Source of the DNA: Mesorhabditis belari
Lineage: Eukaryota > Nematoda > Chromadorea > Rhabditida > Rhabditidae
NCBI GenBank assembly: GCA_958450365.1
Contig: CAUEEP010000914.1
Location: forward strand, 1-64,000
Direction of reading: 5' to 3'
Length of the DNA stretch: 64,000 nucleotides
Position numbers and translations under genes: made by a program. The notes beneath the pieces are model-generated. The model was not told the origin of the DNA. It did not search any database and saw only the letters and a list, made by a program, of their open reading frames with translations. Below, one piece after another: positions 39,101-51,695 of the stretch (the stretch's first letter is position 1; each line of letters starts with the position of its first letter).

Positions 39101-42100
39101 CCTTATCAAATTTTACTCTCTGACGATTCAAAGAATGGAAGTTTTGGATTCAATAACATTATGCTTTAAACTGCCACCAAAGCCAGGCCCCAAGAGTAGA
39201 CGACGAGCAAAGACACCTGGCCCAGAGAGGTACAATAAAACTTGCACCTAAAATTGAGATCTATTTTGGTGCTTTATCAGATGTTTAAAAGCTGTTTGGG
39301 GTGAAAATCTCCAATCTTCAAAACTCTATGTGCATTTTCTTCAGAATTTGTGTCAAAGAAATCTTCAAAAAGAAATCAAAAAATTTTGAAGACCCATAAT
39401 GTGTAAAAATTTAGTTCATTTTAGCAAAGTTGCAAAACTTGAGGCCACGATAAAATCTAATTTTGATCCACTAATCCTTAATCAATAAGTCACCTTATCG
39501 ATTGTCCAAAGGCTTTAAAAAGTTGGAGAAAAACTTAAGAAAATGGAAGTGAGAAGAACAGTTGCCCTTTTCTCTTTTCTTTTTTTTCGATTTACCTTTA
39601 ACCGAGCCACTCACCTTCTTAGAATCCACAATAAGCTCTTGTTCTAAAGCTTGCACATTCTCAACTTTTGACTCAGCGCTTTTTAAAGAAACATTGTTTG
39701 TATGCTTTATATTTTTATGTTTCTTTGCTACTCAAAATTATTGCTTTGGGTTGCTTGGCGGTGCATGAATAGGTGAGTAAGATTGGAAAAGAATAGATAA
39801 TTCTCATTTACGATTAACCTTTAATTTTAAAAAGTTCTTCATGGATATTAAATGTAATAGATATGTATCACAAATCATAAATAGATGATAAGTGTTTCAA
39901 GTGTAGGCTACACGTGAAATCAAAAATCAATCTACATATTGTAGGAAACGAGGTCGTCTTGAGAGGCTACACTCTGAGCCTATTCCGGAAACCGACGAGA
40001 ATCGGTGAGTGTTTCAAAATCAAATAGGTATATATGTTACGTCCGAATCTGTCCTTTGGATCGAATCCGATGCAAGCTGTATTTAAATTGATGCAAATAT
40101 GCAATATTGTACATAGTACTGATCCGTAGTACTGTTTATTCTATAAGAATCTATTTCTATCTAGATATTTTTATGACTTTATAACAAAAAGTATTTATCG
40201 ATTTGCTCCAATATCCTGTAGAGTACGGACCAGTACTATGTACAGTACTACGGGCCAATACTATAGAATTAGCATGTTTGCATCAATTTAAATACAGCTT
40301 GCATCGGATTCGATCCAAAGAACAGATCTAAACCAGGTTCGGACGTGAAATTTATTTCTAGAACAATAGATTTTATTTGTTTTGTTTATTTCTTTATGAA
40401 AGTTCAACAGGACTACTGGTGGATATGCCTTATTATTAGTTTTAGCTTCGAGTGTGATTCCCCATGCAACTCGACCGCTTCGGAGTTCATTCCCGCATCT
40501 GCTGGTCGGTTTTTGTTCTGTATGGCGATTTGTAGCTTGTGTAAATTAATATTAAATTTTTGAAAAACCATGGTTATTTTCCTGCCCAATTTAAACTTCA
40601 TGTATTATATTTTATTTTCAGTCCGAGTGCATGAGCCATCATCACGTGGAGTGCCCGTCATCACTACCGCTCCACAAAAATCGAGGTGAGCACAAATAAA
40701 ATGTTATTGATTGTATAGAAAACAAAATTTTAGCATTTTAGCAGTGATAGTATTTTTAGCTTTCCAATTCATCGTTCAATAAAAATTAAGATCTCGTATG
40801 AGTAGCGGTGAGCCACAAACACCAACGGCCATGCTTGAAACTCAACAACCAATGAATAATTTCAATTCTACTCCACAAGCTTTCTTAAGGTGAGTTATCC
40901 AATTGTTAGTTGAATCGCTTTTCTCAGCCATTTTAAGTTTTAGTAAAAAGTTGTGCGGGAACTTTTGGATCACCCGTATTACTCTAATATTTCTGAATGT
41001 CATTTTACTATTTTTAAAACTTTTACAGGCGACAAGCTCCACGTGCAATTCTTTTTCAAGCTCCTCAATCATTTGATGTACCCAAGACACCCTTTGAGGT
41101 GAGAATAGAAACATTATTGAGCATGTTTTAACATCATTTCAGCAAATTTATCAATAGAACCTTTCAGTCAGCTCTTCAACAACAAGCAAACCAAATCGCT
41201 CGTCGTGCCTCAATCAACAGTCTCTCGACATATTCGGAACCCGGGGAGGTTAGATTTATTGAACTTTTAGCAATAAGATTCGGTTCAAGAAGAGAATTCG
41301 ATTTACTTCGTTAGTTTACTGGCTATCTATATGAACAGGCCTTTTTGATAGAAATATTTCCGTGCAAACTTGCGAGTGAGAAGGAAAAAAGAACACGCAA
41401 TGGGGCTCTCAAACGGTCTTTTCCAGAGACATCTCTCAATTTCCTTTTCCCCTTTTCCTTATCCCGAATTTGAGGCTTTTTGTTGTGGTGAGACTGGGAA
41501 AACAAGAAAAATCTTTCTCCTTTTCTTCTTTTCGAGGAATCTCAAAACTCGAATCAAGGCCAGTCACCACTATACGTAGCCCCATTTTGATCTCATTTTT
41601 GTCTATGTAAAAGCTACAAATTCAGCCAAATTTTATTTAACTTTAAACTTTAAATTTTGAATTTCAAATGGCTTTGACATTCCTACCAAGCAGATTCGGA
41701 AATATTCAGGTTTAACTTTTGAATTTTCAATTAGCTGCTAGATAGAAAATTTTCTACCGATTACGTAAGTATTCAGTGTCGATCCGAAGCCACCGCTCAG
41801 GGTCATCAACGACAAAATTCGCAAGATGGTTCAATTTCTTCTTCTTTCACAGCCGCTCTTGCCGCCAATCAGCCGACCCGACATGAAAGATATGCTGCAC
41901 ATATTCCCGTGAATCGGTAAGATTTCTTGCTTTTTCTTCTTACAGCTCGACAATTTTAATGTATTTTGATAAAATTCCTTTCAGAGGCGATGGGTCTGGT
42001 CGACAGAGTGTGAACAGTGTGGACAGTCAAGCAAGGTGAGCCATTTTAAGCCCGTTTTAATGTTATTTTGTAGAAAAATAATCGGCCTTTCTAATGAAAC

Positions 42101-45100
42101 AAACCATAGGTTAATTGGTGAATTTGTTGGTTTTAAGCGGAAGTACGAAAAGAAACGAAAAGACCTTCTGGAAAGCCTAATATATGATGCAGAAAAGTAG
42201 TGAGCATCACGCGATAAACGCTAATCAACAAAAGTCCCACCTTGAGTGTTTATCAATGAGTGCATGGGGTTTCTGTAGGGAAAGAGGAATTTGGGGAATA
42301 TATACACAGATAACTAACCATAAGCCATTGAACTTGGATAGTTTTAATTCGTGGATTGACTTGTATGCACAAGTTAACATGAGTTTTTTATGTTTACCAG
42401 CTAATATGTTCTATCTAAATCTTGAAAGACTAATCAAGAGGTGTCGGCTTTGAGGTTTTCGCGGAGAAAATGAGAAAATAGGAAGAGAAGAGAGATAAGG
42501 AAAGTGAGAAGAAACCAGACCGAAAAAATATCTAAAAGACAAGCAAAAACAGAAAAAATAGTTTAATGGTGAGAAAAGGCACGCGGTTTGAATTGGCCCT
42601 TTGATGCTTTGATGTGTCTCGGGAATCGGCTGACTGACCATCCCTCTTTTCTCCAAGTCGCCCTCTTCAATCCAATTCCTCGAACTCGAGCCGCAACACC
42701 TGACCCCTTACATATTGACGGCTTTGTAACGCGAAAGTTCGTACTAGATCCTTGCTTGGCTTTTTTTCTGTCATCCACCTACTAGTTCTTGCTGCTCTTC
42801 TTTCATTTCCATTCTGAATCACAACGAAGTCATCGAATGCTCCCTTAAAATGATTCACCATTTTCCCCACTCCGGATGCTGACCATTTTTGAGTTTTGCC
42901 TACTTTTCGCAATTTCTATTTTATTGCTACTTGGCGCTTTTCATTTGAGAGAAATGTATTATGCAACACGAATGTGCAACAGTTTACCGCGGTTTGTTTC
43001 TCTTGTAGACAGTAGTTCTCTAATGCCATTGATCGGCTTTGAAATACAGTGAAAACTTATATTAAGGACTTGGTATCCTTCAAAAAGTATGTTATCCGTT
43101 AATAAAATAGTAAAAAACCGAGAGATTAATTAATCCTTCTATTCTTTTTATTTAGCGGTGCATTGGAGACGGCGAGCAAACAGCTGGACCAAGTGATTGA
43201 TCAAGTAAAAGAAAGATACGAAGCTTTAATGAATTCTTTAGGCTCGATACCGTCATCACCAACACCGATCTCGTTTCAAAGAAGCCATCGATTATTTGGA
43301 TCAAATATTTGAGGATCTTAAAAGAGAATGTGATACTGGCGCTCAACAAGCGTCTGCTGTCAATGCTACGGTTTGGAAATCTTTATTAACAGTTACATTA
43401 CTACATACATTACCCTTTATACTTCTAGCAAAAGTAACGGTGTTGCTGATTTGAACATATATTGTTAAGTACTGCAAAAAACTTACACAAACTTTTCTTT
43501 GTCTAGACCGATGAAACAAACAACGACCCTTCACAAATGGTTGAAATTCCCTCTGCTTCATCCGGTTCTCATACGACATCCAAAGAAGCGCTACTCAGGT
43601 AAGACTCAAAAATCAAAGCATGATCATCAATTTTCCAAAGCTAGCTTGATAATCACTAATCAAAAAAGTACCTTCATATATTTGCCCAAAATTCTCTACA
43701 TAAACTCTATTAATTTACTAATATTTTTCGGGAATTCCTTGACTTTTTTAAGGCGTTAAGAAAAACCAACACAGTGCAGTGCATTGTGTTTTTGAAGGTC
43801 TGGAGGAAAAGAAATTGTGGCCAGATGTTAGGGAGTTCTTTGAGCCGACTAAAGGTCCTCAAATGTTTTCGGCCAAAAAATAAAGGAGAACTTTGAATGG
43901 GAAATCACCAAATAGCTTTTAGTATACTGGGCAAATTTAGTGAATAATGAAATGCGTTGGCACTTGTTGCTACTGGTTCCAAATAAACTTAATTACTGAT
44001 GAAATCAATCTTAAGATGATTTTTTTGTTAGCTATAAAAGTTTTCCCATATCTATCCCAACAAAAACCTGGTTATCGAGTCCCACTTGGGGGTGTAAGAA
44101 TGTGGGCTTGGTAGTCGTTTTTTCTTTTCTTTTGCAAGCTCTGCTCAGTCATTTACTGACTGAATCCTATCATTCTCTTTTTTGCGATCTCTCAGTTGTA
44201 CAACGCGAGCAACAAGTGGCATTATTGGGCAAGTGCCTAGACAAATCTTCAAAAAATGACACACGCTAGTTGGCTATTCAAGAAACTTAATATTGCCAGA
44301 GTTGCTTCTTAGGTTTTCAAAAATTCCGATGTAATAGATGTTTTTCCACTTGATGTACTGGTTAAAGAACAAACTATACGCACGCTTACGCAAAGTGATT
44401 TTTATCACTCAAATCACGGGCCAAAACTAGGGGGAAAGAGAAGAGATGCCAATTGCTGGCCCTTTCTTTTTGGATGAAAAGATCTGTGCGAAACGATGAA
44501 CTAAGCGGCTGTTTCTTCTCGTGAATCTTTTCCTTTTCAATCGAGAACCTCAAAAATCCCCTTGTCTCACTTTTCTTTTGTTGATCGAGTCTTTAAGTGA
44601 CGCTCAATTCAACTCCTTTCTTCACCACTAAATATCCCGAGCGGATCTCATCGATCGAGCTCTTTTTTAGAGTTCAAAGAACCTTTTTATTTGAGTATTC
44701 AGCTAAATTGATCAAATTTACAAATTATTCCTTTTCATGGCTAAAATATCATTATTTTATTTCAAATGGTAGTAATAACTATCATTGGAAACGTGGCTCG
44801 TCCAAAAGAAAAGTAATATCTTGATTTCTTTCTGGAGACATTCAGACCAGATTTAACATTTAACCAAACTGAAAAGAAGCCAAATACGCTTCAGATTCAT
44901 TTGGCGATGCAATAACATTCAAATTTAGACGTCCTCAGCCGGCTCCTGTTGTGGTCGATCCATCTCCATCTTCTTATGCAACTCAATCTCTACCAAATCG
45001 AAGCACTAAACATCGACCGCAAAAGGTATTTCATTTGACAAGCTTGAGACTTTAACTACCGTATTTTTTCCTAATAGTATGGCACCCCTCTGTGTTAAAT

Positions 45101-48100
45101 TGAGGGGGCAGATATCCATTTTTCCAAAAAAATTTTTGGTAAGAATAGTACTAAATGTATATATGGGCTGTAGGTATATCACAAATGCCATGGCAGTAAA
45201 ACTAACATTGTAAAACTAAGAGTAAAACTAACATCGAAAAATCATAAGGGGGACCACATGAATTCTCGAGAGTCGATTCTCTGAGGATCGGTCGGAAGAA
45301 AAACATTTTCGTTTTAAATGTGTTTTTCGTACGTTTAGAGCAAATTCAATCGAACTAGAGTGGTTTTAAAAAAAATCATTTTCATTTTGTGGTACCCCTT
45401 TACCATTTTTCGAGGGGTCCGAAAAAAGACATCGAAAAATAGAATGATATTTCATACTATTAGAAAAAATACAGTATCTTAGAGTGAAGTAGAGCTCTTA
45501 TACATAGCGTAGTGGGTTACTGGTTCAATTTTTCATAATTGTTTTTTATTTTTCATGATAAAGTATCCATTGTTTAATGACTGACCAACGGGAAACAGGT
45601 AATTGGACCTCCCTGCAGGTGGAAACTCTCGGAAGAAATTTGAGTATCCATTTACTTTTTGTTTTTTCCAACTCGAACGGTTTATTGACTGGAGAATTAC
45701 CCCTTCTCTTTTCTGAAAAACCACCTGACACTCTTCGAAAGAAGGCAAAGGATTGATTCTTCAAAGATTCTCCCGTGCCAGCCTCTTCTTATTGACTTGA
45801 ACTCTAACAATTTTCAACACACTACACAAATTGATTTTTTAAAATCAAACACGCAATTTTATAAGGGTGTTTTCAGTGGGGATCAATCGACGATTCATTC
45901 GCATTCTCGCCTATTACTGTGATTCTTTTCTCTTTTCTAAAGCTTTGCCTGGCTTCTAGCATTTAGCTGATATTTAGAGCTACTAAAGCTTCTATCGTAA
46001 AAGTGTTAAATGATAGTCTCCCTAATTTTCAGCCACCATCGCCGATTGAAGGAGTGTCCAAGAAGACTGGAGCGAAACAACAGAAGAGCACCGATAGTGA
46101 GGTTGGGCTTATGATTAAAAACAGTGCTGTTAAGTAGAGTGTATATTAAAGACTCATTTCCAGAACATTAAAATTTTATTTAAAAATAAGATGCAAAAGA
46201 ACAATCAAATTGCGTTTTCAGGTAGCCGAAACAATTGTTCTACCAAAAAAGCCGGACAAACTGGATTTCACGAGGAAATGGCTTCACGACGACCTCTCGT
46301 CTTTTGGAATGAGCAGTCCAGCTCCTCTGGTAATCGGCCCAGAAATGGTAAGCAACACTCATAAATAAAAAAAGCAAGCAGAAATTTCCGTTTAAACTTG
46401 AAACCCTTTTTTTCTAGACTTTGTACACCGATGTCGATGAACATTCATTGGGAAGTTGCTCGGCTGAAGTGGCGGCGATCAACGAAAATACAAAAACAAA
46501 GAAGAAAGAAAAGAAAAGTTCTCAAAAGTTGGTTTCAATTTTAAGTGTATTTGGAACTATTCAACAACTGCTATATGTATACTGCATTGAATCATTTTCA
46601 GTAAAACGAAACCTCATGCAGACGTGAAGCCAGTAAAGCCTCAAGCTCTTCGACCACAGCCACAATATTCGACATCATCATCGGGGAATAATGGGTCAGT
46701 TTTTATATAGAAATACTTATTTTTTTAATTATGCGTTGCACTAGCTTCTTTTTGCTTCTTTAGTCCTCGTCAATTCCCAGTCGATTTCGAGCCAGCTCCT
46801 CCATTACCCAGAGTTGCCTCCTTTGATCACATGAGTGATAAAACTGAACAAAATGGATGGAGAAGTGGAAGTCAGGTAAAACTTCAACAAAAGGATAAAT
46901 AGTGAAGATACTTTAGAATGATAAGGCACTTCTAGCAAGATCCTCATATTTTCAGGAGCCTTACAACAACTCACTCACTCTTCATCCAAATGATCCAAGA
47001 CCAAGCCCATCAGCTTTCCAAAACGTCTCCCCGTCGGTGCAACGAAACTCTTTAAGAGGCAGTATCAGGTAGAAACAATGTCAAATATTTTGAAATTATG
47101 CCTTTTTCCTAGTATGAACTATAATTCATAACACACAACGATTGAATACAAAATATAAAAAGGAGATTATAGATCATTACCCGATGCTGGACGTATTCCT
47201 TCATTTCGTCCCACACCCGATCCACCACGTGATCCTGGATTGGCAATTGACGCCTTAGTGGCCGAATTAGAGTTGAATACCGAGGAGGTTAGGAGACACC
47301 ATGCCCGGGTTTGTCTTGCCTCCATTCACACCCCATTTCTTTCGTTTCTATAACAACAAGTTTCCAGCTTTCATTGAATGCAAATAATCCTTACTATTAG
47401 TTTTTAAAAGGTTAATAAATATGCGTATTTGCTTTTAGTCCGCGTTGGCCGAGAAACGGCGATCGTTCCCGACGGCAATTGGTCGTTTAAACGAGTACGA
47501 GCAACCAAGAAACCGAATCAATCCACCAACACAACCAAGGAGGATCACTCAACCAATCAATTATAGTCATGGGTAGGAACAAAGAGACGCAGTGAACTGA
47601 AAAATAATAAGCACAAATAAAACTTTTAGAGAGTACAACAAATTGTTCCCTTTACAGCTACCAACAACCACCGGCCCCATCACAGCCAATCCTCCCGTCA
47701 TCGACTTATTCGAACTCGAATCCGGTCGCAAGTCGAGCTCCCGTCATACAAAAACAACCAAACCTTGATGAAATGGCCTCAATGTTAGCAAGTGTGGCCA
47801 ATGAATTCTCTTCAACTCAATCACCTGCACCAACCACTCAAAATAGGCAACATAATGGACGTCGAGCATCCGTTCCAAGACAGAACAGTGGTGGAAGTAA
47901 GTCAACACCAAACTATTAGGCTGTCCAGAAAGTCTTTTCGTTCCTTTTCGTACTTTCGTTGAAAAATAACAAATTTCACCAATTAACCTATGATTTTCTC
48001 TAAAGAGAAAGTGTTTATTGTTCAATTTCCCATTTTTTTAAGTCAATTTGGGTTCACTTTCAAGCAAATTCGAGCGTTTTTCGTAAAAATCTATAAAAAC

Positions 48101-50728
48101 CTCTGCGAAGAAATTGGCTAAAACAATTTCTCCAAAATTTGGCTATATAACTAACTTTTTGTGCTCTATCTTTTATCTATTGACACCAAGACCAAGGTTT
48201 CCTTAGCTAAAATGTCTAAACCGCATCATCGAGTCCTTTTTGACCACCCGACTTCACGCTCCCAAAAAAAATCCAAATATAAGACATTTAAAACCCGTTT
48301 TAATGTTATTTTGCCGAAAAATAATTGGCCTTTCTAATGAGACAAACCGTAGTTCAATTGGTGCATTTGTTGGTTTTAAACGGAAATACGAAAAGGAACG
48401 AAAAGACTTTCTGGACAGACCAATAAAAGTAAAACGCTTGAATTTTATAATATTAGGTGTTTGCTTTGATTTGTTTCGAATAGCAATAACAACATTTAAA
48501 AACACTTTTCTAGATGAACCAAGCCTTTAGGTACATCCAATCAACAATCATTCATCTATGCAATTCCCCACATGCATGCTCCACCATTTGAGACCATAAA
48601 TAAGGTTAGTGACGAGGAACTGTAAGGAATTCCGATGAAAATGATGCACATATTAATTAATTAGTATAGAAATAATGAGAAATTTCTAGGAACGAATCAA
48701 TCCATCCCGGGTCGAGGCGATGCAAAACGTTTTTGAGACGCGGCCAAGTAGTGGGTTTTTATTAGCTGAAAAGAGTTGGTCAAATTCAAACTTGTCCAAC
48801 TTCACTCGATAAGTTTACCTAGATTTTTCTATAAAAGAACTTTTTTAGAGACCTAGCCTATCTACGTGAAACAAATCCAATCACTCAGAGCACATTCCAC
48901 AAAAATATTCTAAATCACAATTCACTCTACCCTAATCTACAATAATCGCAAAATTTGAGAAAAGGTTTTCATCTATTATCATAATGTTTAGGCTTTTTGT
49001 CATTTTCAGTTGCGCGCTTTAAAACGATTTAGTCAAAATAACGATTTGTGATCATTTTGAGTTAAAAGAACAAAAATAGAATTGGGCGGATTTCGGAAAC
49101 AAAAGAAAATTTTGGAGAAGTAAAATTTACAAAGGTCATATTGATCAATCTATCAATGTTAACAAAACTTTTGAACTACTGACAAAAAGAAGCACTCCCA
49201 ATTTTGTTTTTTTTTCTTTTAACTCAATCTCTGTGCTCGTCTTCTTTATTTGTTTCATTCATTTAGATTTCTGTAGGAGTTTATTTATCGAACAATATTA
49301 GTTGTTTGATGTCTAAAAATTTTAGGTGGTACCGAATGGCGACGAGGACCCCAACCATACAAAAGTCCATCAAGAGAAGAAGAGAATTATTATGAGATTG
49401 GAGAACTTCAACAATCATTCTATCAACCACCAAAAAAAGAGAGTAATCATCAACCTATGATCGATAAACCACGACAAGCCTATAAGGTTTGAAGCAGTCA
49501 AAAATGCAGTTTTCTTTTCATAGTGATATATTCAGAATCCATCTAATCACTATTCAACATCTCACGACTTCTACCCACAATATCCAGCGAGTCAACCGCC
49601 CACAATGCCACCTGTGGGCAGAAATGGTAAATTCGTTACAACAAAAGTACTGATAAAATAACCTAAAATAACAATAACGTTTGTGCTGATCTATATTCAT
49701 GACGTCAATCCACACAAGAATGTTTAGGATCTGCCGGTTCATCTCAAAATGGAGGATATTATTCATCGAATAGCTCCGATCACCATCAGGTATCATTAAT
49801 GACAAAAAGAAAAATATATTTCTACTAAATTAAAGAATTATAAGCCAAGAGAATATAAACTAAATTTTAAAAATTAAATATTTATGCAACAATTTCAGGG
49901 TCACGCACAATTGATGCGCCGAGGGTCATTGGTGGGGCGACAGTCGATGAATTCAAGAGCCCATTCGCAAGATGAAGAAGACGATGGATTCTATGATAAT
50001 ATCGCACATGTAAGCCGAGAAAATTTTATCACGACAAACCTCAGAAAACTTTATCTAATGAACCTTTAAGATGGATGATCGTCGTCTTTCACGGGGAAGT
50101 GATGTCTTCGAGACCGGGTCGCTGAACCGAACCGCTTCCACAAAATCGTACACTCAAGGGAAGATTGGGTAGAATAGCTAAAAATACAAATATACGATTT
50201 TAATTGTAGTTCGTTTTTTCGTAAAATCGGCTCCGGACGTCCGCCCGGTGCTGCTGCGAGTCTCGTCTCGTTGAATAAGGTTTGAAGCAAATGCATTACC
50301 GATATTATGCTTGAAATTGTACCGATAATTTTCTAGGTATGTGTATCGTATTCACAAACTATTCACACCAAACTATTTTAAAATGTTAGCATAAAGCTTT
50401 TAGGCGGGAATCGAGCCAATCATTCAACCAACGGGTCCTCTAATGAAATCATCGAGTCTCAGTCAGGATCCTTGGAATAAGCATGTTCTTGGAGGGCCGA
50501 GTCTTCCATCTCGTAAGTTATTCAAGCTTAAACAATGATAATGTTCTAGTGTTTTACAAAGCATCAGCCTAGATAAGCATGCGTATTCATGCATTTTAAA
50601 GTGATAGCCGTCATCCATACGAATTTACTACGGCATATGTAACTTTCAGCAACGAACGACAAAAATAAAGGAATCGGCCAGCGCCTCAAAAATTCGCTTT
50701 TCGGCTCAAAAAAGCGACTTAATGGTTG
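33131..50728 (+). CDS. Gene B: 46-exon Ser/Pro-rich scaffold-like protein, unrecognised
   Basis: The exon chain runs from a tiny first exon (33131-33141, MAK) to the stop at 50726-50728, about 1,470 residues. Main exons: 33276-33313, 33368-33430, 33568-33644, 34069-34137, 34249-34328, 34375-34507, 34608-34709, 34792-34886, 35449-35580, 36287-36389, 36469-36563, 36616-36715, 37099-37209, 38431-38513, 39134-39229, 39945-40004, 40622-40685, 40791-40889, 41039-41098, 41168-41248, 41777-41916, 41985-42035, 43156-43370, 43507-43598, 44929-45025, 46033-46101, 46222-46347, 46418-46527, 46602-46694, 46764-46875, 46956-47068, 47173-47308, 47439-47572, 47658-47896, 48531-48604, 48690-48747, 49326-49486, 49536-49626, 49728-49789, 49899-50009, 50070-50168, 50210-50279, 50404-50512 and 50650-50728. 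It is disordered, with RRAS/RRGS motifs, one coiled-coil segment (exon 25) and a conserved-looking C-terminal FFRKIGSGRPPG. Phases agree except at exons 18/19 and inside exon 25. No known domain was recognised. Confidence 0.87.
35819..35956. mobile_element. Mariner-like MITE, 138 bp
   Basis: The left end TTAGGTTGTCCAGAAAGTC and right end GACTATCTGGACGGCTTAA are inverted repeats flanked by TA. The ends extend inward as TTTTCGTTTCTTTTCG. It lies in a gene B intron and has no ORF. Confidence 0.75.
36779..37044. mobile_element. MITE with TACCGTATTTTTTC ends
   Basis: The ends TACCGTATTTTTTC...TAATAGTATG and their reverse complement enclose a second inverted pair (CCAGAGGA...ACTACGC against GCGTAGTCGTTG). 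The whole 266 bp unit can fold into one long hairpin. It lies in a gene B intron. A related copy is at 45,057-45,476. Confidence 0.72.
37367..37741 (-). mobile_element. Internally deleted mariner transposon
   Basis: This 375 bp element has near-perfect terminal inverted repeats (TTAGGTTGTCCGGAAATAAA) flanked by TA, the Tc1/mariner target. It keeps the start of the transposase gene on the minus strand and has lost the rest. It lies in a gene B intron between exons 15 and 16. Confidence 0.88.
37396..37551 (-). pseudogene. Mariner transposase N-terminal fragment
   Basis: Reading the minus strand from 37,551 gives 51 residues starting MSETNF. They contain LGRNAAETARNINEVWG, the typical first helix-turn-helix of mariner transposases, followed by GPGSVGKSTVQ. 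The frame then runs into non-transposase sequence and a stop. The catalytic DD(D/E) core is absent, so the fragment cannot transpose. It explains an otherwise puzzling ORF in another frame. Confidence 0.85.
40039..40346. mobile_element. MITE with ~60-bp inverted ends
   Basis: The ends begin ACGTCCGAA on the left and ACGTCCGAACC on the right strand. They stay similar for about 60 bp through CGAATCCGATGCAAGCTGTA. The centre holds repeated GTACTACGG/AGTACTG palindromes. It lies in the intron between exons 18 and 19 of gene B, where the reading phase does not match. Size is about 308 bp. Confidence 0.72.
42047..42180 (+). mobile_element. Solo 3' end of mariner-like MITE
   Basis: This matches the last about 130 bp of the element at 47,916-48,423, ending CGAAAAGACCTTCTGGAAAG. 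No 5' end is visible; the copy begins right after the exon 24 donor. Confidence 0.6.
42181..43155 (+). other. Intron of gene B, no gene
   Basis: About 1 kb of intron follows the solo MITE end. Short ORFs on both strands here were not accepted. The segment matches the mirror copy at about 520-1,130, which shows the repeat runs through introns. Confidence 0.6.
43156..43370 (+). CDS. Gene B exon 25, coiled coil with apparent frameshift
   Basis: The exon opens in frame with LETASKQLDQVIDQVKERY, then reaches a stop at about 43,311. An overlapping frame continues as FKEAIDYLDQIFEDLKREC to a good donor at 43,370 and joins exon 26 in phase. One extra T in the TTT run near 43,270 would explain everything. 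Alternatively a 49-bp intron (donor after CTGGACCAA, acceptor TTCTTTAG) also restores phase. Both peptides look like one continuous helix, which favours the single-base error. Confidence 0.6.
43599..44928 (+). other. Long intron of gene B
   Basis: A 1.3 kb gap between exons 26 and 27. It is T-rich with no supported exon, element or RNA gene. The inverted repeat ends or becomes untraceable at about 43,770 only because the window starts there. Confidence 0.5.
45057..45476. mobile_element. MITE, second copy of TACCGTATTTTTTC family
   Basis: The ends match those at 36,779-37,044 (TACCGTATTTTTTC, then CTAATAGTATG). The interior differs, containing AAAACTAACAT direct repeats. It lies in the intron after exon 27 of gene B. 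Confidence 0.7.
47916..48423. mobile_element. Full-length mariner-like MITE, 508 bp
   Basis: The inverted ends are TTAGGCTGTCCAGAAAGTC and GACTTTCTGGACAGACCAA, flanked by TA. This is the most complete copy of the family also seen at 20,958, 35,819, 42,047 and 55,499. It lies in the gene B intron between exons 36 and 37. The ORFs inside it are not transposase. Confidence 0.78.
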
Positions 50729-51683
50729 AAATGAATTTATTTATCTCTTTGTGATTTCGGGTTACGGTAGTTGATTGCAACCAATTTAGCATCTAAAGTC
50801 TCTCTACCGTAATCCATTTCAATGATATATCTTCTCTTGTCTAATTCTCTAATTCTCCTTTTTTAAAATTCTTCTTTTTCGCCATTTCGGGGCTCCATCT
50901 TTTCAACAAAATATTGCGATTTATAGATGTTCGGGGTATTTTATGGAGCCGGGATCATAGTAGTGCCTTTGATTTTCATAAAAATGCCTTTGATTAGCCA
51001 ATTGTTGAAGAGCTCTTTCATTTTAAAGCCTTTTTGCCAAACTCTGGTCAAAAATATGTTTGTATCGATGCTTTGCTCAATCCTCAACCCCAAATTATTT
51101 TTCGGTGTACGGTATACCTATTTATGTGGCTTTTTCTATAAGTGATGTCTTGTTAAATGTTTGCGACCGATAAATATTGATGATTTTTGAACTTAAATCA
51201 ATTGCAAAACTTAAAAGTTGAAGAAAGTGCAAAATCACTGCAAATATTATGAAAAGACTTGCCAAACTAATCTTATCTTTTAGAATGCTAAATTGCGGAG
51301 TTTCTCTTTTGTTACCGTAGCCTATCTTTTCCTCCAACATGTAAATTAGGCTCTGAAATGTTCTCAGCTATTTTTGAAATGAAATTGTGCTATCCGGTTA
51401 TACCTCCCCACCCGTTTTTATGTATCCTATCCTTTTGAGAAAAAGCGTGGATAGTTTAGATATTTTAGGTAAGCATACACATAAAGTAGATAACACAATG
51501 TATTAGGTTTAACCTAGTTAGTTATTAAGGTATGGAGAGGTATAACCAGATAATACCAATGAGATTTCTGAAATTTAGTAAAGCCTTACATTCTGACAGA
51601 TGCCTTCTAAACTTGTTGAAGTAATTTTTATTCTTTTAAAATGATATATTTTATGTAATGTGGTGAAATAACACTTCTTTTAG
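50729..51683. other. Intergenic DNA between gene B and phosphatase
   Basis: About 950 bp without a gene. It contains a small inverted-repeat element at 51,391-51,552 and ends with a TTCTTTTAG acceptor at 51,675-51,683, just before the phosphatase start. That acceptor may take a spliced leader. Confidence 0.6.
51391..51552. mobile_element. Small inverted-repeat element
   Basis: The ends share GGTTATACCTC(C/T)CCA in inverted orientation (51,391-51,410 and about 51,531-51,552). Size is about 160 bp and there is no ORF. Confidence 0.5.
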
Positions 51684-51695
51684 ACTTTCGGAAGT

